The translations under genes were made by a program, and so were the position numbers. Under the pieces are notes generated by a model. It searched no databases, had not been told where the DNA came from, and was given only the letters and a program-made list of their open reading frames with translations. Below are positions 33,438 to 41,268 of a stretch of DNA of 64,000 bases, in pieces; the first letter of the stretch is position 1, and every line of letters starts with the position of its first letter. The stretch is from CAWCVR01 sp963799105 (GTDB taxonomy: Bacteria > Acidobacteriota > Terriglobia > Bryobacterales > Bryobacteraceae), in the NCBI GenBank assembly GCA_963799105.1, contig CAWCVR010000008.1, positions 1 to 64,000 of the forward strand. Reading direction: 5' to 3'.

Positions 33438-33710
33438 CTAGTAGCGCGCCACGCTGATCCGGTCTTGCCGCACCCGGGACAGGTCGTAATTGGCCTGGAG
33501 GCGAACCCACATTTCGGGGCTCGGACCGAATGCCTTGGACAGGCGCACGGCCATTTCCGCCGAGATCCCGGCCCTTTCGTTGACGAGGTTGTTCACGGTC
33601 TGGCGCGCCACGCCAAGCGCTTTGGCGGCCTCGGTGACCGTCAAGCCAAGCGGTTCCAGGAAATCCTGACGGACGATGCGGCCGGGATGCGGGTGGTTCT
33701 TCATGGGCAT
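33438..33710 (-). CDS. higA: HigA-type antitoxin, second of two
   Basis: A 90-aa XRE-family antitoxin of the HigA (VapI) group: HPGRIVRQDFLEPLGLTVTEAAKALGVARQTVNNLVNERAGISAEMAVRLSKAFG, then the family tail SPEMWVRLQANYDLSRVRQD. The start at 33710 follows GGGGGAG with 6-nt spacing. It is the third gene of a higB-higA-higA cluster. The toxin gene is not repeated, so it may be a spare antitoxin, a corepressor or an anti-addiction protein acting on toxins elsewhere. Confidence 0.9.
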   Translation of the reverse strand: MPMKNHPHPGRIVRQDFLEPLGLTVTEAAKALGVARQTVNNLVNERAGISAEMAVRLSKAFGPSPEMWVRLQANYDLSRVRQDRISVARY

Positions 33711-33742
33711 TTTCGTCTCCCCCAATCGCTTGGCCGGCGCTT

Positions 33743-34057
33743 TCATGCCGCCTGGTGGGGCTTCACGTCGGATGCGATCCGTGCCTCCCAGGCGTCGCGG
33801 GCAGTTTCCAGGTCGTATCGGGCTTGCAGGTTGATCCAGTAGTCCGGGGTCGTATGGAAGTAGCGTCCAAGCCGCAGCGCGGTTTCCCCCGTGATGGCGC
33901 GATGTCCGGAGACTATGGCGCTGATGCGGTTGGCGGGCACACGCAGTTCCTGGGCCAGGCGGTTCATGGAGATGCCAAGGTCGTCCAGGGTTTCCTTCAG
34001 GATGGCGCCCGGATGGACGGGCGCAAGCTTAGCGGCAGTGCTTCGCGATTTCGACAT
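33743..34057 (-). CDS. higA: HigA-type antitoxin, first of two
   Basis: About 104 aa from ATG 34057; an upstream GTG at 34081 is possible. The helix-turn-helix reads ISMNRLAQELRVPANRISAIVSGHRAITGETALRLGRYFHT, followed by PDYWINLQARYDLETARD. It overlaps the end of higB, the usual coupling. With its paralogue at 33438 it shares the VHPG/HPGR-ILKETL/IVRQDFL N-terminus but only moderate identity, so the duplication is old or the two were acquired separately. Confidence 0.9.
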   Translation of the reverse strand: MSKSRSTAAKLAPVHPGAILKETLDDLGISMNRLAQELRVPANRISAIVSGHRAITGETALRLGRYFHTTPDYWINLQARYDLETARDAWEARIASDVKPHQAA

Positions 34058-34310
34058 TGTAGGCATTCCCCTCTTTCCCACGAAAGCAGACCCGGTATTG
34101 ATCGTTGATTCTCAAGCTATGCTGGCCCCGGCGACCTCCCGTTAGGGCTTCGAGCCGGTTGCTCGGAGGGATGCGCAGATCGGAGAGACTCTTGGCCGCG
34201 TCCAAGGCGACCAGTCGGCGGAGGGGGGTATCCGCCAGATGGGCCAGGCGTTTCACGAAGCGGCGTTCGAAAAGCCGCTGGGTGTCCGGATCGCCGAACG
34301 TCCGGATCAT
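34029..34310 (-). CDS. higB: HigB-type toxin (RelE/ParE superfamily, plasmid killer type)
   Basis: A 93-aa mRNA interferase of the HigB family: MIRTFGDPDTQRLFERRFVKRL, PSNRLEALTGGRRGQHSLRINDQYRVCFRGKEGNAYNVEIAKHCR. The RINDQYRVCF and YNVEI strands hold the residues used for ribosome-dependent cleavage. It is the first gene of the cluster and overlaps higA. It lies 110 bp from the tmRNA gene. tmRNA rescues ribosomes on mRNAs cut by such toxins, a suggestive but possibly accidental neighbour. Confidence 0.92.
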   Translation of the reverse strand: MIRTFGDPDTQRLFERRFVKRLAHLADTPLRRLVALDAAKSLSDLRIPPSNRLEALTGGRRGQHSLRINDQYRVCFRGKEGNAYNVEIAKHCR

Positions 34311-34419
34311 GGTTCGAGCCTAGCCGTTCATACGTGGTACGTCAAACGTAAAACAGACGCGACTCGCCGGGCGGAGGAGTCCGCCGTGCGGCCGGACTCT
34401 GGTGGAAAGACGGCTGTAG

Positions 34420-34769
34420 TGGTGGAGGCGGGGGGAGTTGAACCCCCGTCCGAGAAAGCCCGCAATGAAGAGCCTACGTGCGTAGCCGGCTCATAGGCTT
34501 CGGTTGCCGCTTCCGAACCGGCGAGAGCGGCGGCGCCCTAGTCCGACTAAATCTCGACCGCTGGCTCCGGACCGAGGCCGTTGGCCTATCCCGCAAAATG
34601 ACGCTCACTCACCGCCGCGCGGGCTCAGCGGCTGGAGCGGCTACTTATTGACTAAGCAGCGTATGCAAACTGCGTATTGGCAGTTATGTTGTCCGATCGT
34701 TTTACGGGAGCTCGGAACCCGGCACGCCTCCCCACCACGATTCAATCCCGTCGAATCCGTTGCGCCCCC
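34420..34769 (-). ncRNA. ssrA: transfer-messenger RNA (tmRNA)
   Basis: A 350-nt RNA that rescues stalled ribosomes. On the minus strand the 5' end GGGGGCG pairs with CGCCTCC before ACCA, forming the tRNA-like acceptor. The 5' part reads GGGGGCGCAACGGATTCGAC, a hallmark of tmRNA, and the 3' part has the T-arm sequence GGGTTCAACTCCC. The tag frame at 34681-34652 is GCC AAT ACG CAG TTT GCA TAC GCT GCT TAG, giving ANTQFAYAA. Between tag and 3' end are GC-rich stems that fit pseudoknots. CCA is encoded. Confidence 0.97.
34652..34681 (-). CDS. tmRNA proteolysis-tag reading frame
   Basis: Ten codons inside the tmRNA, resume codon GCC at 34681 and stop TAG at 34654-34652, encode ANTQFAYAA. The C-terminal AYAA corresponds to the ALAA degradation signal for ClpXP. 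Confidence 0.92.
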   Translation of the reverse strand, partial: ANTQFAYAA

Positions 34770-34821
34770 ATTTCCAAGAGCCTGTGGCAGGTACTACGCC
34801 TCTAGTGTAGCACCGCCCGTT

Positions 34822-34827
34822 TATAAT
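34822..34827 (+). promoter_or_regulatory. -10 box adjacent to the 34834 start
   Basis: TATAAT lies only 6 nt before the ATG at 34834. The predicted transcript would start at or next to the ATG, that is, leaderless. No TTGACA-like -35 is seen. Confidence 0.45.
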
Positions 34828-34833
34828 CGGATT

Positions 34834-35226
34834 ATGCGTATGCGGACGATCTGCCTTTGGGCCGCCGGGGTGACGGTGTTTTTAGGACTGGCGATGGCCT
34901 TACACGCCGACGATTTGACCAAGCTCACGGTCGTGGTGAAGACACAGGCCGGGCGGCCGGTGGACCGCGCCGAGGTGATCGTGCGTTGGAAGGCCAACGC
35001 CAAACATCCGCGGCTCAGTTACGGCAAGAACGTGGCGCGGCAGTTCGACGTGCGGACCGATCAGGAAGGCCAGGTGGAAGTGCCGGCCATCCCGCAGGGG
35101 AGCATCCAGATCCAGGTCTTTGCCAAGGGATATCAGACGTTCGGCAAAATCTTCGAGATCTACGACGAGGAGAAAACCGTCGAGGTCACGGTGAACCCGC
35201 CGCAGCAGCAGTACTCGGCGCACTGA
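34834..35226 (+). CDS. small exported carboxypeptidase-regulatory-like domain protein
   Basis: A 130-aa secreted protein. Signal peptide MRMRTICLWAAGVTVFLGLAMALHA is followed by one beta-sandwich domain of the CarboxypepD_reg type: LTVVVKTQAGRPVDRAEVIVRWK, DVRTDQEGQVEVPAIPQGSIQIQVFAKGYQTFGKIFEI and a terminal TVEVTVNP. The domain is found in periplasmic and outer-membrane proteins of this phylum and has no catalytic function. The ATG at 34834 follows a TATAAT box with no ribosome-binding site, so initiation may be leaderless. The gene is alone between tmRNA and rng. Confidence 0.82.
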   Translation: MRMRTICLWAAGVTVFLGLAMALHADDLTKLTVVVKTQAGRPVDRAEVIVRWKANAKHPRLSYGKNVARQFDVRTDQEGQVEVPAIPQGSIQIQVFAKGYQTFGKIFEIYDEEKTVEVTVNPPQQQYSAH

Positions 35227-35227
35227 G

Positions 35228-35351
35228 GTGGGGCGGACGCCCTCGTCCGCAGCCGGCCCCCTGGCCGGCTTCCCGCTGGTGGCACGTACTTGACTCTGCG
35301 AGCGAAGAGCGGGACGAGGGCGTCCCGCGCGGACCAGGGGGTCCGCCCCAC
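35228..35351. repeat. intergenic palindromic repeat
   Basis: GTGGGGCGGAC at 35228 faces GTCCGCCCCAC at 35341, and the inner GACGCCCTCGTCC faces GGACGAGGGCGTCC. Multi-arm GC-rich inverted repeats of this type occur between convergent genes in acidobacterial genomes. It may serve as a bidirectional terminator for the 34834 gene and rng. Confidence 0.65.
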
Positions 35352-35359
35352 TCGGGCGC

Positions 35360-37915
35360 CTACGCCAGGTCGAATTTCTCCTGGTGCAGTTGCGAATCGC
35401 TCTTGACGATTACGGTGCGGCCCAGAATCTCCTCCAATTCCGGCAGGTAGGAATTCTGGTTGCTCTTGAGCATCTTGCCTACCTCCGGCGACACGCGCAG
35501 CATGACGTCCTTACCTTCCACGGAACGGGCGATCTTGCCGGCTTCCTGCAGGATCTCGCCCACCACCGTCTGCGGGCTCTTCACGTAGCCGGCGCCCTCG
35601 CAATAGGGGCACGGCGTGCACAGGGTGCGCTCCAGGCTTTGCTTGACGCGTTTGCGCGTAATGGCAACCAGGCCAAAATCGTTGAACTGGAGAATTTTGT
35701 TGGGCGCGCGGTCGGCGCGCATGGCTTCTTCGAGCGCCTGCATCACCTTCTGGCGATTCTTGCGCTCGTCCATATCGATGAAGTCCACCACGATGATGCC
35801 GCCCAGGTCGCGCAGGCGGATCTGGCGCACGATTTCCTTGATGGCGTCGGTGTTGGTCTTGACGATGGTGTCTTCCAGCCGGTTCGACTTGCCCACGTAC
35901 TTGCCGGTGTTGATGTCGATAGCCACCAGGGCCTCGGTCTGGTTGATCACGATGTAACCGCCCGACTTGAGCCACACCTTGGGCCGCAGGGCCTTCTCCA
36001 GTTCGGAGGTGATTCCGAACTCGTCGAAGATCGGGTTCGAGCGGGTGTACATCTTCACGCGATTCACCAGCGCGGGCTGGAACCGCTGCACGAAACGCAA
36101 CACGCTCTCGTAGATCTCCTCGTTATCCACCCAGATGCTCTTGAAGGAGGCGGTGAGCTGGTCGCGCAGCACCCGCTCCACCACGTTCAGATCGTGGTGG
36201 ATCAGCATGGGCGCGGGCTTCCGCTCGGCCTTCTGGCGCATGTCCAGCCATAGGTTGTACAGGAACATCATGTCGGCGCGCAGTTCCTCCTCGCTGCGGC
36301 CTTCGCCGGCGGTGCGCACGATGTATCCGCCCGGAATGCCGGTGCGGTGCGTTTGCAGTATCCGCTTCAGGCGGAGCCGCTCTTCGTCGGTGGGGATCTT
36401 GCGCGAGACGCCGATATGATCCACCGTCGGCATGTACACCAGGAAGCGGCCGGGCAGGGCGATATGCGAGGTGATGCGCGCGCCCTTCTGGCCCAGCGGC
36501 TCCTTGGCGATCTGGACGATGATTTCCTGCCCTTCCTTGAGCAGATCGCTGATGGACGCCGTCGCGGGACGGCCTTCCGGAACGGTGCGGGGCGCGGCGA
36601 CAGCGCGTTGTTCGGGCGCGCGGGGCAGCGGCTCCTCAACGCGCGGTTCAAGCTGCGGCCGGCCGCCCTCCGGCGTGGGGCCGCCGCGGCCTTTGCGCCG
36701 CATCCTGCGGGAAACCCGATGGAGGTACCGCGGGCCCTGCTCGCGTAGCGCGGCCGTCAAGCTGGTGGGGATTCGCGCCGGTTCCGGACCTTCGTCCTCG
36801 ACCATGGCCGGTTCCCCATCGGTTTCGCCGGAGGCGTCTTCGGCCGGGGATTCCATGGCATCTACCAGAGATTCCGCCAGTTCGGCTTCGGTGGCGGGGC
36901 TGCCGGCGCCATCTTCGGCGGCATCCGGCTCCGCCGCATCGGTGGCGAAGGGTTCCACCTCCTCGGCGGCCTCAGGCTCGGGAGCGGTGGCCTCCGTGGC
37001 CCGCGGCGTGGAAACCGAGGGGACTTCCGGTTCCACGGCTGGCGACGGTTCGACGGCTTCAGCGGCCGTCACGCGCGGCTCCTCCTCCCCGACAGCCTGC
37101 GGCCAGGGTTGCGGCCCGGCGGCCTGTTCCACGGTCGCGGACGATGCCTCGGTTTCGGGCAGCACCGCGGCTGCCGGCGATTCCTGCTGCGCATCCCCGG
37201 TGTAATCGGAGCCGTCCGCGCGGTTGTGCTTGGCCAGCGATTCGCCCGGAAGAACCAGAAAGTCTTCCGCTTCCGTCTCCGTCCCGGCGGCGGGCGGAAG
37301 CGTGGCGGGCGGCTCGGCCATCCGGGGAGCCGGCTCCCTGGAGGCTTCGGCTTCCGATCGCGGCGAGTAGTATTTCGAATCGGGCAGGCCATGGCCGCCG
37401 CCCTTCTGCCCACGGCGGCGGCGCGAACGCCGGCCGCCGCGGCGATCGTCGCGGCGGGAGTCCATGCCGGGAGCGCCGGCGGGAGCGCCCATCGGTGCGG
37501 GGGCCATGGGAAGCGGTTCCACAGCGTCGGGTTCGGCGGCGTCGCTGGCGGCTGCTGGCGCGGCTTCCAGGGAAGCGGCCGTGGCCCCATCCGGAACGGC
37601 GGCAACCTCCGCAAGGCCCGCGGGGACGCGGTCCAGCTTGAGAACCTTCTCCTCCACGCTGGTCACGATCTTGTCGTACTCTTCGTTATCCTCGAAGAAA
37701 TCGGAAACGTACAAGAACGCGTCGCGGTCCAGCCCGATATCGACGAATGCCGATTGCATGCCGGGCAAGACGCGTGTGACCCTGCCTTTGTGGATGCTGC
37801 CGGCCAGCGAATATTCGTTTTCGCGCTGATAGTAGATCTCTACCACGGCGTCGTCTTCCACGATCGCCACGCGTGTTTCGTGCCGGTTGGCCGAAACCAC
37901 CAATTCTTTCGACAT
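35360..37915 (-). CDS. rng: ribonuclease E/G family endoribonuclease with large inserted segment
   Basis: An 851-aa RNase E/G that processes rRNA and mRNA. The S1 domain starts at ELVVSANRHETRVAIVED and continues KGRVTRVLPGMQSAFVDIGLDRDAFLYVSDF. It is then interrupted from about residue 82 to 454 by a low-complexity segment rich in Ala, Glu and Pro that contains an Arg-rich patch (RRGGRRSRRRRGQ). S1 resumes at DLLKEGQEIIVQIAKEPLGQKGARITS. Catalytic Asp residues are 667 (AIDINTG) and 711 (VVDFIDMD). The zinc-link is CTPCPYC at 766-772. The RNase E C-terminal scaffold is absent. GGGGAGG precedes the ATG. Confidence 0.93.
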   Translation of the reverse strand: MSKELVVSANRHETRVAIVEDDAVVEIYYQRENEYSLAGSIHKGRVTRVLPGMQSAFVDIGLDRDAFLYVSDFFEDNEEYDKIVTSVEEKVLKLDRVPAGLAEVAAVPDGATAASLEAAPAAASDAAEPDAVEPLPMAPAPMGAPAGAPGMDSRRDDRRGGRRSRRRRGQKGGGHGLPDSKYYSPRSEAEASREPAPRMAEPPATLPPAAGTETEAEDFLVLPGESLAKHNRADGSDYTGDAQQESPAAAVLPETEASSATVEQAAGPQPWPQAVGEEEPRVTAAEAVEPSPAVEPEVPSVSTPRATEATAPEPEAAEEVEPFATDAAEPDAAEDGAGSPATEAELAESLVDAMESPAEDASGETDGEPAMVEDEGPEPARIPTSLTAALREQGPRYLHRVSRRMRRKGRGGPTPEGGRPQLEPRVEEPLPRAPEQRAVAAPRTVPEGRPATASISDLLKEGQEIIVQIAKEPLGQKGARITSHIALPGRFLVYMPTVDHIGVSRKIPTDEERLRLKRILQTHRTGIPGGYIVRTAGEGRSEEELRADMMFLYNLWLDMRQKAERKPAPMLIHHDLNVVERVLRDQLTASFKSIWVDNEEIYESVLRFVQRFQPALVNRVKMYTRSNPIFDEFGITSELEKALRPKVWLKSGGYIVINQTEALVAIDINTGKYVGKSNRLEDTIVKTNTDAIKEIVRQIRLRDLGGIIVVDFIDMDERKNRQKVMQALEEAMRADRAPNKILQFNDFGLVAITRKRVKQSLERTLCTPCPYCEGAGYVKSPQTVVGEILQEAGKIARSVEGKDVMLRVSPEVGKMLKSNQNSYLPELEEILGRTVIVKSDSQLHQEKFDLA

Positions 37916-38190
37916 TAAATGCCTCCCCGGGGAATCGGGAGAGACGGAATGGAGAGGGCGCGCCCTGCGTGGGCTTCGCGCGCTCCTCCGGTTGGGGAGC
38001 GACGAAGCCGATCTGCTCGAAGCTCACGCTGGCCGGAGGCGGAGTCACATCTCTCGTACACCATCCGGCCGGGAAGCACGCCACTCCATGGCGGGGGGAG
38101 CGTTGGAACGCCAATCCATCCCGCGGGTCTCTACCGGCTCCCGAAAAACTCAAGTTCAGCGGCCATCCGGAATCGCGTCCGGACCGCCGG

Positions 38191-39282
38191 TTAATTCACA
38201 AATCTTCTGAGGCGGACATTGCTGACCAGCCCCAGCGCCAAAAAATTCGACCAGACACTGGAACCACCGGCGCTCATGAAGGGGAGCGGGATGCCGGTCA
38301 CCGGCATCAGCCCCGCCACCATCCCAACATTGATCAGGATATGCGACAGCAACAACGCGGCGACTCCCATACAAATGTACATCCCCGATCGTTCGGACGC
38401 CGTCTGCGCATTCTGGACGATGCGCATGATCATCACGAAATACAACGACAACATGAATACTACGCCAACGAAGCCCTGCTCTTCGGCAAAAGCCGCAAAC
38501 ACGAAATCCTTGTACGGAACCGGCAGAAACCGGAGTTTCGCCTGCGTCCCCTGGGTCACTCCCTTGCCCAGCATTCCGCCGGAGCCGATGGCGATCTCCG
38601 ACTGGAGCAACTGATAGCCCTTACCCTTCGGATCCAGTTCCGGATTCAGAAAACTGATCCACCGCTGCTTCTGGTAATCGTGAAGAACGAAAGTCCATGT
38701 AACCGGAAGCACCAACACCGCTACCACCAGCACGGCGGCGATATACTTCCAATTCAAACCCGCCAGAAACGCGCCCACCACCAGAACGGCGAAATACGTG
38801 AGCGCCGTCCCCAGATCCGGCTGCTTCAACACCAAAGCCGCTGGAATCATCACCAGCAGCAGCAGGATCAGCATCTCCCGCATTCCCAACTCTTCCGACT
38901 CCAAGCTCGTCAGATAGCGGGCTACCAACAATATTATCACCGGCTTGACGAATTCCGATACCTGGAGATGAATGCCGCCGGGCAGCGGAATCCAGCGCGT
39001 CGAGCCGAACGCCGCCTCTCCCACCACGGCCGTGCCCAGCAACGCCACCACCGAAAGGATATACAGGATAGGCACGTGGTGCATCCAGGTGTGGTAGTCC
39101 ACCGACAGCACCACCCACATCAGAAGCACGCCGCCCGCCACGTAGAGAATCTGTTTCCACCAGGAGCTGTGGCTATCCGTTCCCAGTGTCGCACTGTAAA
39201 TCTGCACCACACCGACGGCGCAAATGATCAGCACGATGATCACCAGGGTCCAATCGATATCGCGCAGGGACAGATAGCGCAC
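38191..39282 (-). CDS. rodA: RodA peptidoglycan glycosyltransferase (SEDS family)
   Basis: A 363-aa membrane enzyme polymerising glycan strands for cell elongation. About ten membrane segments are present with SEDS landmarks: IDWTLVIIVLIICAVGVVQIYSAT, STRWIPLPGGIHLQVSEFVKP, LVLKQPDLGTAL and the C-terminal GMVAGLMPVTGIPLPFMSAGGSS. The FxxSEx2KP-like SEFVKP and the PDxGT motifs are conserved. It begins 2 bp after mrdA ends, forming the canonical mrdA-rodA pair, and implies a rod shape. Confidence 0.95.
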   Translation of the reverse strand: MRYLSLRDIDWTLVIIVLIICAVGVVQIYSATLGTDSHSSWWKQILYVAGGVLLMWVVLSVDYHTWMHHVPILYILSVVALLGTAVVGEAAFGSTRWIPLPGGIHLQVSEFVKPVIILLVARYLTSLESEELGMREMLILLLLVMIPAALVLKQPDLGTALTYFAVLVVGAFLAGLNWKYIAAVLVVAVLVLPVTWTFVLHDYQKQRWISFLNPELDPKGKGYQLLQSEIAIGSGGMLGKGVTQGTQAKLRFLPVPYKDFVFAAFAEEQGFVGVVFMLSLYFVMIMRIVQNAQTASERSGMYICMGVAALLLSHILINVGMVAGLMPVTGIPLPFMSAGGSSVWSNFLALGLVSNVRLRRFVN

Positions 39283-39284
39283 GG

Positions 39285-41216
39285 TTAGCGTCCCACCTCC
39301 GCCGGCGCCGGCTGCGGCAATCCCCCCGGCAATCCGATGGTGCTCAGCGAGGAAGTTCTGGTGGCCCGATCGGCTTCCTGCTGCTTGAACGCCTCCACGC
39401 GGAGCTTCTTATCGAAGTACGCCTTCAGGACGTCGCGCACCACGGGCGCCTCGTTGGCGCCGTGTACTCCGTGCTCCACCAGCGCCACCACCACGATTTC
39501 GGGGTCCACGCGGGGAGCGAAGCCGACGAACCAGGCGTTGTCGCGCAGGTCTTTGGTCTTGTCCGTGGCAGCGGATTTCACATAATCCAGGGAAGCCAGT
39601 TGGGCGGTGCCGGTCTTCCCGCACACTTCGACGGTGGGCAACCGGGCCCCCGCGCCGGTTCCGCCTTCATTCACCACGCCAAACATGCCGTCGATCACGG
39701 TCTTGAGGTTGTCCGGATTCAGATCCACGCGGGTGGGCCGCTCCGCCTGGTCCAGGCCCTTATACAGGTGCGGTTGGTGCCAAGTGCCGCCCACGGCGAT
39801 GCCGCCGATAGCGCGCGCCAGTTGCAGCGGCGTCACCGTCAAAGCGCCCTGGCCCACGGCCACCGAGGGAGTTTCGCCGGCGTACCACCGCTCGCGCCGG
39901 ACGCGCGTGGCCCACTCCTTCGAAGGCAACAGTCCGGGCTTCTCACCGGGCAAGTCGATTCCGCTGAGTTTCCCGAACCCTACCATGTCCCCGTAGTGCG
40001 ACAGGTTGTCGATTCCCAGCTTGTCGCCGACGACATAGAAATACGAATCGCAGGAATGCACGATGGCGGCATGCAGTTGCAGGGTTCCATGGCCCGTCTT
40101 GGTCATGCAGTGGTACACATGCCCGTACAGCGTCACGCTACCCGCGCAGTGCACGGCGAACTGATCGGTAATGGTCTCGGTCTCCAGGGCCGCCATGGCC
40201 ACGATCGGTTTGAAAGTCGAACCCGGAGCGAATTGCGCCTGGATGGCGCGGTTCATGAAGGGATGATCGGGGTTCTCGTTGAGCGCCTTCAAATCCCTGT
40301 TCTTGATGCCGGCCGCGAACCGGTTGGAATCGAACGTAGGCCGGCTGGCCATGGCGAGGATCTCTCCCGACCGCGGGTCCAGGGCGACGACCGCGCCAAC
40401 TTTGTCTTCCAGGGCCAGTTCGGCGACCACCTGGAGATCCAGATCGATGGTGAGTTGAAGGTCCTTGCCGGCGACGTACTCCTTTTCTCCGAGCTTCATC
40501 TGCACCTGGCCGCGATTGTTGACCACCACCTGCCGCTGGCCGTTGACTCCCATCAGCGTGTCGTTGTATTGCAGCTCGATCCCGGTCTGCCCCACCATGT
40601 CGCCGGGCGAGCACTTGGAGAACTCGGGCTTATCGAGTTGTTTGTCGCTGATCTGGGCGGTGTAGCCGATGAGGTGGGCCATCATGCCCTCCTGCGGATA
40701 GAGCCGCCGCTGCGCTTCGATGAGTTCCAACTCCGGGAAGAAATCGTGGTGCGAGGCGACGAATGCCAGGTCGGCGGGCGACAGCTCTTCCTTAAGACGG
40801 ATGGGGACGTACTTGGGATCCCTGTCGCGGCGGACCTGCCTCAGGAGGTCGTCATAGTCCAGGTCCAGACCCTGGGCGATGGGTTTCAAATGATCCTCGG
40901 GGAGATTCTCGCGCGCCAAGTCGAGCGCGTAGGACGCGTGGCTGTCCACGATGACGCGGCCATCGCGGTCCAGGATGCGGCCACGCGGCGCCAGCAGGGG
41001 AACGCTCTTGATGCGGTTCTGTTCCGCCCGCCCCTGATAGAACTGCGGGTTCTGCACCTGCAGCCTCCAGAAGCCGGAAATCAGGAACAGGAAGATTCCC
41101 ACCGTGGTGTATTGGAACACCGCAACCTTCCCGGCCGCAAACCGGGTATCGTCGCGCAGAGGGGGCTTATCGGTGAGCCGAGTCTCGAAATTTGGATCGG
41201 ACGGAGGCAGGATCAC
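39285..41216 (-). CDS. mrdA: penicillin-binding protein 2
   Basis: A 643-aa class B transpeptidase that crosslinks peptidoglycan with RodA. There is one N-terminal membrane anchor (FQYTTVGIFLFLISGFWRLQV), a dimerisation domain beginning RIKSVPLLAPRGRILDRDGRVI, and the transpeptidase domain with STFK in FAPGSTFKPIVAM, SCD in IVHSCDSYFYVV and KTG in EVCGKTGTAQ. The C-terminal 40 residues are a short variable tail. No mreBCD genes precede it here; a large membrane protein gene lies about 50 bp upstream. Confidence 0.95.
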   Translation of the reverse strand: MILPPSDPNFETRLTDKPPLRDDTRFAAGKVAVFQYTTVGIFLFLISGFWRLQVQNPQFYQGRAEQNRIKSVPLLAPRGRILDRDGRVIVDSHASYALDLARENLPEDHLKPIAQGLDLDYDDLLRQVRRDRDPKYVPIRLKEELSPADLAFVASHHDFFPELELIEAQRRLYPQEGMMAHLIGYTAQISDKQLDKPEFSKCSPGDMVGQTGIELQYNDTLMGVNGQRQVVVNNRGQVQMKLGEKEYVAGKDLQLTIDLDLQVVAELALEDKVGAVVALDPRSGEILAMASRPTFDSNRFAAGIKNRDLKALNENPDHPFMNRAIQAQFAPGSTFKPIVAMAALETETITDQFAVHCAGSVTLYGHVYHCMTKTGHGTLQLHAAIVHSCDSYFYVVGDKLGIDNLSHYGDMVGFGKLSGIDLPGEKPGLLPSKEWATRVRRERWYAGETPSVAVGQGALTVTPLQLARAIGGIAVGGTWHQPHLYKGLDQAERPTRVDLNPDNLKTVIDGMFGVVNEGGTGAGARLPTVEVCGKTGTAQLASLDYVKSAATDKTKDLRDNAWFVGFAPRVDPEIVVVALVEHGVHGANEAPVVRDVLKAYFDKKLRVEAFKQQEADRATRTSSLSTIGLPGGLPQPAPAEVGR

Positions 41217-41268
41217 GGCACAGCGTGGAACGTCTGTTCTCTTCCATTCTAACCGAATTACCGCTCAT

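Noticed and set aside
37916..38190. A possible small gene between rodA and rng.
   Set aside because: Frames in both directions lack a start signal and any protein-like pattern.
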